Source: Chloroflexota bacterium
GTDB taxonomy: Bacteria > Chloroflexota > Ktedonobacteria > Ktedonobacterales > Ktedonobacteraceae
NCBI GenBank assembly: GCA_005881295.1
Contig: VBHS01000195.1
Span: forward strand, 1 to 8,329
Direction: 5' to 3'
Length of the DNA: 8,329 nt
Position 1 is the first letter of the stretch. Every line of letters begins with the position of its first letter. Below are positions 1-6,760 of the stretch, one piece after another. Both the position numbers and the translations under genes were made by a program. The notes under the pieces were generated by a model. The model saw nothing but the letters and a program-made list of their open reading frames with translations. It did no database searches and was not told the origin of the DNA.

Positions 1-1370
1 TCGCCAGGCTCTACCTGCCGAGGATGACTGCCGTGGGGCAGGATACCCAGGCAGCCACAGAACACCAGCGGGTTGCAGAGGTATCCCTGGTGATAGAGGA
101 CCGCGCCATTGACTGTCGGTATACCCATCTTATTGCCGTAGTCGCGCACGCCATTGACTACGCCGCTGGCTACGCGGCGGGGCGCAAGGATGCCGGCTGG
201 CAGCTCGTCCACAGGCGTACCAGGTGGACCAAAGCAGAGAATGTCGGTACAGGCGATCGGCCGCGCGGAGACGCCCAGCACATCGCGGATGACGCCGCCC
301 ACACCCGTATTTGCTCCACCGAACGGCTCTATAGCAGAGGGATGATTATGTGTTTCAACCTTAAAAGCGATATCCTGCGTCCCGGTAAAACGGATGATGC
401 CGGCGTTATCGCTGAAAGCCGATACCAGCCAGGATTGCTGCACCTGCTGCGTGGCCCGCATGAGATACTGTTTGAGCAAGCCGTTGATGGTTTCTACTGC
501 AAGGACATTGCCGCGGCTATCCAATTCGCGGTACACAACAGTGGCCTTGAAGGTTTTGTGAGAACAGTGCTCCGACCAGGTCTGCGCCAGTGTTTCCAGC
601 TCAACATCAGTGGGCTCGCGTTTCTGCCCTCGAAAGTGCTGTTGGACGGTTCGCATCTCAGCAAGATTTAAAGCGAGCAGGCCCTTCTTGCTCAGATCGA
701 GCAATTGCTGATCAGTCATGTCACAAATGGGTACCGTAGAGGAGGCGTCGAGTGCGCCATTAGCCAGCCTTGATTTGTTGTCATCCATTCCCTGGCCAGC
801 TATAGTTGTTACTGTGTCATCAGCATCATCCGGCGCAATACATTGGGCGTAGTGTGCTACCCCTCCATTTTCGCGCGCAAGGCGCAGTTCATATTGCTGT
901 ATAACGGGGTTGTACAGGAGAGCTTCGGCAATCGTTCTGACTTCGGCTGCGCTAAGACGAGTGTCGAGCAGGTAGCGGCGCCCCGTCTCGACGTGTTCGA
1001 GTCCTGTAATACCAAGCATTTGCGCACCAGCTACGACGCTTTCGGCCAATGTATCTGTTACGCCGGCATGAAAGAAGACATCGACGATATGCTCTTGAAG
1101 CGCTTCACCAGCGGATAATCGCGCCTCCTGTATAACGGGATCAGCGAGCAGGTTGGTCATGAGCTGGTCGATTTGTGTAGGAGTAAGATTCCCGGTGAGG
1201 TGATAGAGTTGCGCGGTGCGGAGAGGAAGGGGGGACTTCTGGTTAGCGGTGATGGCGTGCAGCGAGGGTAGTTGCTGATGCGAAACATGTATTATTTCGC
1301 GTGCCAGCCGGTGCGCCTGCGCATCGTGCTGCTCCGATTTTGCTCGCACCTCTATCTGATATATGGTCAC
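1..1370 (-). CDS. purL: Phosphoribosylformylglycinamidine synthase, PurL, with PurS-like N-terminal region (partial, C-terminus off left edge)
   Basis: PurL catalyses the ATP- and glutamine-dependent conversion of FGAR to FGAM in cytosolic purine synthesis. The frame is open from a GTG at 1370 to the left edge, giving 456 residues. The family signatures are clear: WSEHCS at residues 265-270, whose His268 matches the catalytic His of small PurLs, then ETHNHPSAIEPFGG from residue 339 and GVGGVIRDVLG just after. Roughly 160 residues precede the canonical PurL core and look like two PurS-like lobes: an IYQIEVRAK start, then VDVFFHAGVTDTLAESV and a TGRRYLL segment around 96-135. This suggests PurS is fused to PurL rather than encoded separately. 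A C-terminal PurQ glutaminase domain cannot be judged here. The GTG start is chosen because the in-frame stop lies at 1404-1406, there is no in-frame ATG before residue 71, and PurS-like proteins begin with such a strand. Its ribosome binding site is weak. The start is the least certain part. Confidence 0.93.
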   Translation of the reverse strand, partial: MTIYQIEVRAKSEQHDAQAHRLAREIIHVSHQQLPSLHAITANQKSPLPLRTAQLYHLTGNLTPTQIDQLMTNLLADPVIQEARLSAGEALQEHIVDVFFHAGVTDTLAESVVAGAQMLGITGLEHVETGRRYLLDTRLSAAEVRTIAEALLYNPVIQQYELRLARENGGVAHYAQCIAPDDADDTVTTIAGQGMDDNKSRLANGALDASSTVPICDMTDQQLLDLSKKGLLALNLAEMRTVQQHFRGQKREPTDVELETLAQTWSEHCSHKTFKATVVYRELDSRGNVLAVETINGLLKQYLMRATQQVQQSWLVSAFSDNAGIIRFTGTQDIAFKVETHNHPSAIEPFGGANTGVGGVIRDVLGVSARPIACTDILCFGPPGTPVDELPAGILAPRRVASGVVNGVRDYGNKMGIPTVNGAVLYHQGYLCNPLVFCGCLGILPHGSHPRQVEPG

Positions 1371-1406
1371 GTTATCTATCCCAACATTGTACCTACCAAT
1401 CAGCTA

Positions 1407-1421
1407 TTCCATTGAATGGAA
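1407..1421. promoter_or_regulatory. 15-bp palindrome at predicted purL transcription start (possible operator)
   Basis: TTCCATTGAATGGAA has two perfect 7-base arms around a single central base. It sits directly downstream of the predicted purL -10 box, over the expected start site, where a bound repressor would block transcription. It does not resemble the E. coli PurR site, and no regulator is encoded nearby. The operator role is inferred from position and symmetry. Confidence 0.35.
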
Positions 1422-1428
1422 CGGCCTC

Positions 1429-1458
1429 ATTGTAGCACGTTTCAGGAGATAGTAGCAA
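1429..1458 (-). promoter_or_regulatory. Predicted purL promoter
   Basis: Read on the minus strand, TTGCTA (1458-1453) is followed after 18 bases by TACAAT (1434-1429). These are 4/6 and 5/6 matches to the sigma-70 consensus. The start of transcription would fall near 1422, leaving a leader of about 50 bases before the GTG at 1370. This is a motif match only. Confidence 0.45.
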
Positions 1459-1515
1459 ATTGCGGAGTTGATGACTAGACATTTGGAGATCATGCCTTTC
1501 ATCCCTTCGCTTCTC

Positions 1516-1599
1516 TCAGGCCTGTCATTCTGAGCGCAGCGAAGGATCTCTCCATCCGTCGAGCTAGATCCTTCGCTGCGCTCAGAATGACAGGCCTGA
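1516..1599. repeat. Perfect 34-bp inverted repeat (hairpin, REP/MITE-like)
   Basis: Arms at 1516-1549 and 1566-1599 are exact reverse complements, separated by a 16-base loop. The arms contain GTCATTCTGAGCGCAGCGAA, which resembles palindromic repeats that recur in many bacterial genomes and give CHSERSE-type translations. Bases 1504-1511 match part of the same arm again and may be a degraded third copy. The hairpin lies 78 bases past the lacD stop, so it could also end lacD transcription or protect its mRNA. No U-tract follows on the minus strand. No transposase or clear short target duplication flanks it. Confidence 0.85.
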
Positions 1600-1629
1600 C
1601 CCCTCTCAAGCCCACTGTATGACTTCGAT
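1598..1629. repeat. Direct repeat, copy A (duplicate of the lacD 3' end)
   Basis: This 32-base stretch matches 1670-1701 with one mismatch (A at 1614 against G at 1686). It repeats the last seven sense codons and stop codon of lacD plus 8 downstream bases, but lies outside the gene. It begins at the outer edge of the 34-bp inverted repeat, overlapping it by two bases. Confidence 0.85.
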
Positions 1630-1669
1630 CTTGCCGGCCCGCCTTGTTGAGCCGCGCTTGTGACGGCCG

Positions 1670-1701
1670 GACCCCTCTCAAGCCCGCTGTATGACTTCGA
1701 T
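1670..1701. repeat. Direct repeat, copy B (inside and just past lacD)
   Basis: Bases 1678-1701 are the last seven lacD sense codons plus its TGA, and 1670-1677 is immediate downstream sequence. The offset from copy A is 72 bases. The 40 bases between the copies are GC-rich and contain a 6-base inverted pair, CCGGCC at 1634-1639 and GGCCGG at 1665-1670. Confidence 0.85.
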
Positions 1702-2721
1702 AGCATCCTTACCGCCATAGAAGTCCCACCAGGGTTTGGCACCCTTCTTCAGTACTTTATTCAGCGCCTGAATATTTTGTACACCCTTATCCTCAAGCCA
1801 ACTACGCAAAGCGGTTGAGCCCCCCTTCGCATAGACCGGAATACCGTCCTGCCAGGTAGCACGGCCACACAATACGCCGGCAAATGGTGTATCGGCCTCG
1901 GCGGCCAGTTCCAGCGACTCAAGGAAGACCTCATCGCTCACACCAGCGCTGAGGTAGATGAAGGGCACCTGTGAGGCGGCAGCCGCATCGCGGAAGAACT
2001 GCTTAGCCTCTTCACGACTATATGCAATTTTACCCTCCTTGTTGGCTTTTGTTCCTGCCACGTAGGCCATGTTTACAGGAATCTCTACCTTTAATACATC
2101 GACACCATAGCCTGGTTTAGAGAACTCCTGCATATACTCTTTGACCCTGGTTGGCTTGACACGAGCAAACTCGAAGCTCTTCTCCTCACCGACCTTGTCG
2201 TCATAGGCCAGCACCTCCAGGAAGAAAGGCACATCGTAAGCACGGCACTCGGCACCAATACGCTCGATAAAGGCATATTTGGTCGTGTTGATGTGCGCCG
2301 TGTCCTGGCTATTGTAGTACATCAGCACCTTGATGACGTCGGCCCCGGCGGCAACAAGACGCCTCACGGACCACTCATCGAGCAGATCTGGCAGGCGTCC
2401 CTCAACGTTTGTGTCGTAGCCGGTTTTTTCATAGGCGAGAAATACGCCAGCATTGGGAGCACGATGCTTCACAGCTTCCAGCCCATACTCAGGGTCGAGC
2501 AAAATAGCGCTGGCATACCTTGTAAGCACCTCCGTAACCTGGATCTTAAATTCGCTCAGATCTTTGCTGGAGGCATCACCCCCCCTGGCTTTTGCAATGG
2601 CCTTCTTGAGTGAGCCGCGCTGATCCATTGCCGCGGCTGCAATAATCCCGGTCTCATCGGCAACGGCATTAATGCCGCTGAATTTCCCACTCGATAAGCG
2701 TACCTTAGTATTTGTTCCCAT
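1678..2721 (-). CDS. lacD: Class I aldolase, LacD family (tagatose-1,6-bisphosphate aldolase)
   Basis: LacD enzymes cleave tagatose 1,6-bisphosphate to dihydroxyacetone phosphate and glyceraldehyde 3-phosphate through a Schiff base. Many also accept fructose 1,6-bisphosphate. The protein has 347 residues and matches the family along its length: AMDQRGSLKK near 31, LLDPEYG near 74, LAYEKTGYDT near 95, FFLEVLAYDDK near 166, VLKVEIPVN with the expected Schiff-base Lys211, IYLSAGVS near 255 and GVLCGRATW near 282. Glu169 matches the other conserved catalytic residue. A GTG at 2730 is possible, but the ATG at 2721 is better placed because AGGAG lies 8 bases upstream of it and would touch the GTG. 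There are no lacA, lacB or lacC genes nearby, so a general role as fructose-bisphosphate aldolase is plausible. The protein is about 20 residues longer at the C-terminus than streptococcal LacD, and its last seven codons lie in a duplicated repeat. Confidence 0.93.
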   Translation of the reverse strand: MGTNTKVRLSSGKFSGINAVADETGIIAAAAMDQRGSLKKAIAKARGGDASSKDLSEFKIQVTEVLTRYASAILLDPEYGLEAVKHRAPNAGVFLAYEKTGYDTNVEGRLPDLLDEWSVRRLVAAGADVIKVLMYYNSQDTAHINTTKYAFIERIGAECRAYDVPFFLEVLAYDDKVGEEKSFEFARVKPTRVKEYMQEFSKPGYGVDVLKVEIPVNMAYVAGTKANKEGKIAYSREEAKQFFRDAAAASQVPFIYLSAGVSDEVFLESLELAAEADTPFAGVLCGRATWQDGIPVYAKGGSTALRSWLEDKGVQNIQALNKVLKKGAKPWWDFYGGKDAIEVIQRA

Positions 2722-2729
2722 AGGTTCCA

Positions 2730-2734
2730 CTCCT
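2730..2734 (-). promoter_or_regulatory. lacD ribosome binding site
   Basis: AGGAG on the minus strand, 8 bases before the ATG at 2721. It overlaps the alternative GTG at 2730-2728 and so decides the start in favour of the ATG. Confidence 0.75.
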
Positions 2735-2775
2735 AAAAACTACTCATTCGAACGACCGTATAGGCATATATCTAT

Positions 2776-2804
2776 AGTATACAATGCCGCTTCTGTATGT
2801 TGCA
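2776..2804 (-). promoter_or_regulatory. Predicted lacD promoter with weak -35
   Basis: On the minus strand TATACT (2781-2776) is a 5/6 match to the -10 consensus. The hexamer 17 bases upstream, TGCAAC (2804-2799), is a poor -35. A weak -35 lying within a repeated motif would suit an activator-dependent promoter, but that is inference. Confidence 0.4.
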
Positions 2805-2821
2805 GTCTTTCGGTGTTGCAG
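2798..2821. repeat. TGTTGCAG direct repeat, 16-bp period (possible regulator site)
   Basis: TGTTGCAG occurs at 2798-2805 and again at 2814-2821. The second copy runs into a small palindrome, GTTGC-A-GCAAC at 2815-2825. The first copy covers the presumed lacD -35 box. The spacing is about one and a half helical turns. This may be a regulator binding site; no regulator gene is in view. Confidence 0.35.
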
Positions 2822-2951
2822 CAACTCGATCCAAGGCCTCTATTTGCAAAGCAATCCTAAAAGTCACCCTAAAAGAGCCTTGAGTACCGTTGCTTACTAT
2901 TGAATCGTCTTAGAAAAGGCGGGCATTTGTTTATTCAGCACAATTATTTAC

Positions 2952-2980
2952 TTGACAAATAGAATACGCGTTCTTATTCT
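2952..2980 (+). promoter_or_regulatory. Predicted dnaE promoter
   Basis: TTGACA (2952-2957, perfect -35) is followed after exactly 17 bases by TATTCT (2975-2980, 4/6 to TATAAT). Transcription would start near 2987, giving a leader of about 28 bases before the ATG at 3015. The TTG of this box is also an in-frame possible start codon, and the promoter match argues against translation from it. Confidence 0.6.
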
Positions 2981-3003
2981 TTATTTAGAACATTTTGAGC
3001 ATC

Positions 3004-3009
3004 GGGGGA
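3004..3009 (+). promoter_or_regulatory. dnaE ribosome binding site
   Basis: GGGGGA lies 5 bases before the ATG at 3015. It supports that ATG over the upstream in-frame TTG at 2952. Confidence 0.6.
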
Positions 3010-3014
3010 TCACC

Positions 3015-6000
3015 ATGAGCGCTGACTTTGCACATTTACACGTCCATACCGAGTATTCCCTACTGGATGGCTTCAGTCGCACAAAGAAACTCGTCCAGCA
3101 GGCGAGGGCGCTGGGGATGCAGTACCTGGCCATTACCGACCACGGCGCTATGTATGGTGCGATCGAGTTTTACAAGGCATGTAAAGCGGGGGGGATTAAT
3201 CCTATTCTCGGCATTGAAGCGTATTTAACCGAGGATATGCATGACCATTCCAAGCGCTACAGCGATGACTACCATCACCTGCTGCTGCTGGCCAAAAACA
3301 ATACTGGCTATTACAACCTGTTGAAGCTAACGACCATTGCGAACTCAGAAGGGTGGCACCTGCGGCCGCGTATCGATAAAAGCGCCCTGGAAAAGTACGC
3401 GGAAGGCTTGATCGTGACTTCCTCCTGTCTATCGGGCGAGATTCCGAAGATGCTGCTCAAGGAGCAGACAGCAGAGGCCTACAAGACGGCGCGCTGGTAC
3501 CAGGACGTCTTTGGAGCGGAGAACTTCTATCTCGAAATTCAAGAGCACCACGGCACATTCGATGATGGTCAGCCTTCGCCACAGGGCAAACTCAATCAAA
3601 TGCTCTACCAGATGCACAAAGAGATGCACATCCCGATGGTGGCAACGAACGACCTGCACTATGTCGATGCCAATGATGCCGGCTCCCATGACGTGCTTCT
3701 TTGCGTTCAGACGGGCAAGCAGCTGGATAGCCCCAAACGCATGAAATTCGATAGCCACGAATACTACCTCAAGGGTCCGGAGGAGATGGCGCGTCTCTTT
3801 CCCGAACTCCCTGATGCGCTCATGAACAGCGTGCGCATCGCGGAACAGTGCAGTGTTGACCCGCTGGCGTATAAAGCCACATTACCGACCTATGTCATTC
3901 CCCCGGATTATCATAGTCAGGGCGAATACTTGTATGCACTGTGTCTACAAGGTGCCAGAGAACGCTTTGGCGAGATGACCGAAAGCGTCCAGAAACAGCT
4001 TGACTACGAGTTCAACATGATCGTTAAAAAGGGATTCGCGCCTTATTTCCTCATCGAATGGGACTTCGTGAACTATGCGCGCTCGCGGGGTATACGCTGC
4101 TCCGCGAGAGGTTCTGCCGCGGGAAGCGTGCTGGCCTACTCTCTGGGCATCACGAATATTGACCCCCTCAGATATCAGCTGCCCTTTGAACGCTTCTTCA
4201 ACACCGAGCGCGCGGATATGCCTGATATCGACATGGACTTCCCGGATGATCGCCGTGAAGAAGTGATTGAGTATGTGGCACACAAATATGGCGAGGACTG
4301 TGTGGCACAGATGGTCACGTTTAATACGATGGCGGCAAAGGCGTCGGTCAAGGACGTGGCACGTGTGATGGGAGAGCAGGAGATAGGAGATCGCATTACG
4401 CGGCTCATTCCTGCCGGGCCGAACGTCACGCTCCAGAAATCGCTGGACAACGTTAAAGAGCTGAATGACCTGTATAAAGAAAGTAAAGTTGCGCAGGAGA
4501 TCATTGACCAGGCATTGAAGCTGGAAGGCGCGGTGCGCACGACAGGCGTGCACGCGGCAGGCGTAATTATTGCAAATGAGCCGCTGGATCACTTTGTGCC
4601 GCTGCAATTGCGTGATCCCAAGGACCCCAGCAAGGGACGCATTACGCAATACGAACAGGCGCACCTGGAAGAACTGGGCCTGATCAAGTTCGACTTCCTG
4701 GGCCTCTCTAACCTGACCATCCTGGATAATACGCTCAAGTACATCAAGGTCACACGTGATGAGGAGGTGGTGCTGGAAAAGGTCCCGCTTGACGAGGTCC
4801 CTGGCGATGATGAGCAGAACGCCAAACGACAAAAGGCGTTCGACCTGCTGGCAAGTGGTGAGACAACGGGTATCTTCCAGCTCGAGGGCGCGAAGATGAC
4901 CGAGTACATCAAACAACTCAAGCCAACGTGTATCGAGGATATCATGGCAATGATTGCGCTTTACCGTCCAGGCCCGATGGATAGTATCCCTGATTTCATC
5001 GATGCCAAGCATGGTCGTAAGAGAATCAGGTACCTCGATCCACGCCTGGAAGAATGGCTGGCGGAATCCTACGGCGTAATTGTGTACCAGGACCAGGTGT
5101 TATTCATCGGCGTCAACCTTGCCGGTTTCTCATGGGGTAAAGTCAATAAGTTCCGTAAAGCCCTTAGTAAAAAGAAGATGGATGAGGTAGAAGGATACAA
5201 GGGCGATTTTATCGAGGGCTGTGTGAAAAACGGCGTGAAGCGAGATATTGCTGAACAGCTCTTTACTTTGATTTTGCCGTTTGGCGGCTACGGTTTTAAC
5301 AAAGCGCATGCCGCGAGCTACGCCGTCGTCGCGTTCTACACGGCCTATCTTAAGGGCAACTATACGGCAGAGTTCATGGCGGCGACGATGACTACCGAAG
5401 CCGCGGATGCTAAGAAGATCGCCAACGCCATCGCGGAATGCAAGCGTATGGGTGTTGAAGTGCATGGACCCGATGTGAACAAGAGCGACAAGGGCTTCAC
5501 AGTTGAAGAAGGGGGCGTGCGTTTTGGCCTCCTGGCGATCAAGGGTATTGGCGAGGGACCGATCAGTGAGATCGTGCGCGCACGCACTGAAGGTGGTTCA
5601 TTCAAGTCGCTGGCAGACTTTTGTACGCGCGTCGACCCCAAATTCGTGGGCAAAGGAGCCATCGAGACGCTGATCAAAGTAGGCGCGATGGATTCACTTG
5701 GCAAACGTCACCATTTGTTGGCGTCCGTCGATACCGCCATGAAGTGGGGCAAGAACCAGCGCGTTTCACAGGAGCAGGGCTTGATGAGCCTTTTTGGCGA
5801 TATGGAAGAGACGGAAAGCGCTTTCGAGTTCGCGCTCAAGTCAGATGTCGACGAGATTTCGCGCAAACAGTTGCTCGCCTGGGAAAAAGAACTCATCGGC
5901 GTCTACATCTCAAAACACCCCCTGACCTACCTGAACGATCTTTTCAAAGAGCAGGTGACACACACGATAGCTGAGATTACCGAAGAGCTTGACAAGCAAA

Positions 6001-6530
6001 AGGTGGTGCTGGGAGGAACGATTAAGGAAGCCCGGCGCATCACCACCAAGAAGGGCGACACTATGTGTGTCGTGCAGTTAGAGGATGCCTTTGGCTCTAT
6101 CGGTGTGACGATCTTTCCAAGGCTCTACGAAGAGACAACGGAGTTGTGGGTCGAGGATACGGTATTGATTGTGCGAGGCGAAGTGCAGGTGCGCCGCGAC
6201 GAACCGGGCATTCTGTGTAACAGTGCTCAACAGGTCAAAGCGGTCGAGGAAGAGATGAACCGCAAGAAATATCATGTCTGGATTACTGTACAATTGACCG
6301 GGTCAGATGAGAAGGCCATTTCAGACGATATTGTGCGCGTCTATGATGTCCACAACTGTATACGCGACAAACCCGGTCGCGATCTGTATGATATCTGGGT
6401 CTGTAACGGTGAATGGCAGGTGCTTTTGACGCCGAGCAATAACACCATGCATTATTCGCAAGAGGTGCATGATAAGCTGGAAGCGGTACTCGGTAAGGGG
6501 GCGATCGAGGCAACGCTTGTGGAACACTAG
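3015..6530 (+). CDS. dnaE: DNA polymerase III subunit alpha (DnaE) with PHP domain
   Basis: This is the catalytic subunit of the replicative polymerase, 1171 residues, close to the usual DnaE length. In order: PHP domain (about 5-280), polymerase palm and thumb with catalytic Asp406 and Asp408 (PDIDMDF) and Asp560 (KFDFLGL), fingers with RPGPMDSIPDF (651-661) and LPFGGYGFNKAHAASYA (754-770), helix-hairpin-helix LLAIKGIGEG (839-848), a beta-clamp motif QGLMSLF (921-927), an OB fold (about 997-1076) and a C-terminal domain that probably contacts the clamp loader. The PHP metal ligands appear intact: His9, His11, Asp18, Asp42, His43, Glu68, His87 or His88, Cys138, Asp213 and His215. The start at 3015 is chosen over an in-frame TTG at 2952 because the residues match the family from SADFAHLHVH onward and the TTG lies in a promoter box. 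A short insertion near 594-606 (VPGDDEQNAKRQ) is not in E. coli DnaE. The gene stands alone between its own promoter and terminator. Confidence 0.97.
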   Translation: MSADFAHLHVHTEYSLLDGFSRTKKLVQQARALGMQYLAITDHGAMYGAIEFYKACKAGGINPILGIEAYLTEDMHDHSKRYSDDYHHLLLLAKNNTGYYNLLKLTTIANSEGWHLRPRIDKSALEKYAEGLIVTSSCLSGEIPKMLLKEQTAEAYKTARWYQDVFGAENFYLEIQEHHGTFDDGQPSPQGKLNQMLYQMHKEMHIPMVATNDLHYVDANDAGSHDVLLCVQTGKQLDSPKRMKFDSHEYYLKGPEEMARLFPELPDALMNSVRIAEQCSVDPLAYKATLPTYVIPPDYHSQGEYLYALCLQGARERFGEMTESVQKQLDYEFNMIVKKGFAPYFLIEWDFVNYARSRGIRCSARGSAAGSVLAYSLGITNIDPLRYQLPFERFFNTERADMPDIDMDFPDDRREEVIEYVAHKYGEDCVAQMVTFNTMAAKASVKDVARVMGEQEIGDRITRLIPAGPNVTLQKSLDNVKELNDLYKESKVAQEIIDQALKLEGAVRTTGVHAAGVIIANEPLDHFVPLQLRDPKDPSKGRITQYEQAHLEELGLIKFDFLGLSNLTILDNTLKYIKVTRDEEVVLEKVPLDEVPGDDEQNAKRQKAFDLLASGETTGIFQLEGAKMTEYIKQLKPTCIEDIMAMIALYRPGPMDSIPDFIDAKHGRKRIRYLDPRLEEWLAESYGVIVYQDQVLFIGVNLAGFSWGKVNKFRKALSKKKMDEVEGYKGDFIEGCVKNGVKRDIAEQLFTLILPFGGYGFNKAHAASYAVVAFYTAYLKGNYTAEFMAATMTTEAADAKKIANAIAECKRMGVEVHGPDVNKSDKGFTVEEGGVRFGLLAIKGIGEGPISEIVRARTEGGSFKSLADFCTRVDPKFVGKGAIETLIKVGAMDSLGKRHHLLASVDTAMKWGKNQRVSQEQGLMSLFGDMEETESAFEFALKSDVDEISRKQLLAWEKELIGVYISKHPLTYLNDLFKEQVTHTIAEITEELDKQKVVLGGTIKEARRITTKKGDTMCVVQLEDAFGSIGVTIFPRLYEETTELWVEDTVLIVRGEVQVRRDEPGILCNSAQQVKAVEEEMNRKKYHVWITVQLTGSDEKAISDDIVRVYDVHNCIRDKPGRDLYDIWVCNGEWQVLLTPSNNTMHYSQEVHDKLEAVLGKGAIEATLVEH

Positions 6531-6554
6531 ACAGCTCTTGTATTGATTTGTTGA

Positions 6555-6600
6555 AGACGAAGACGCGTGACGGGACATAACCTGTCACGCGTCTTCGTCT
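6555..6600 (+). terminator. Hairpin terminator after dnaE
   Basis: Arms 6555-6574 and 6581-6600 form a 20-bp stem with one G-T wobble and a 6-base loop (ACATAA), starting 25 bases past the dnaE stop. The stem is far more stable than needed, but no T-run follows (CTTCCCAAAT). It may act as a factor-assisted terminator or an mRNA-protecting hairpin. Confidence 0.65.
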
Positions 6601-6745
6601 CTTCCCAAATGTCATAATTTGCGGTATCCTTTGGAGAAGTGCAGGTTGATAAACTCTATAAAACTTCCTTTGATCTTCATACGTAAGAATTGAGAAGCAT
6701 GTTTTTCATCCCGGCGTCAGGGCGAAGCGATGCTGCTTTACTGAG

Positions 6746-6751
6746 AAAAGG
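6746..6751 (+). promoter_or_regulatory. Ribosome binding site of the PrsW-like gene
   Basis: AAAAGG ends 9 bases before the GTG at 6761. The next in-frame start, ATG at 6821, has no such motif, so GTG is preferred. Confidence 0.5.
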
Positions 6752-6760
6752 TACAATACA

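Larger units (their letters stand above)
1371..1677. other. Non-coding spacer between lacD and purL
   Basis: This 307-base gap holds the purL leader, promoter and palindrome at its left end. A stretch without clear features follows (about 1460-1515), then the 34-bp inverted repeat and the copied lacD end. Short open frames here are built from the repeats and have no family resemblance that I can see. Confidence 0.7.

Noticed and set aside
24..671. 215-codon plus-strand open frame
   Set aside because: It is antisense to the clear PurL reading frame and its translation shows no family features.
1516..1701. CRISPR or tandem-repeat array
   Set aside because: There are only two direct copies and one inverted pair, with no regular spacer series or cas genes.
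1404..1742. 112-codon minus-strand open frame containing SKSYSGLERG twice and CHSERSE
   Set aside because: It is a translation of the direct and inverted repeats and overlaps the lacD 3' end in another frame. Such peptides commonly arise from this type of palindrome.
3945..5012. 355-codon minus-strand open frame inside dnaE
   Set aside because: It mirrors the dnaE codons and has no recognisable domain; long antisense frames are expected in a conserved gene of this codon use.
6283..6615. Minus-strand open frames across the dnaE end and terminator
   Set aside because: They run through the hairpin and are antisense to conserved dnaE codons, with no sign of a product.
6646..6674. Possible promoter before the PrsW-like gene (TTGATA near 6646, TATAAA at 6657-6662)
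   Set aside because: The boxes overlap too closely to pair, and no -35/-10 pair with 16-18 base spacing could be found.
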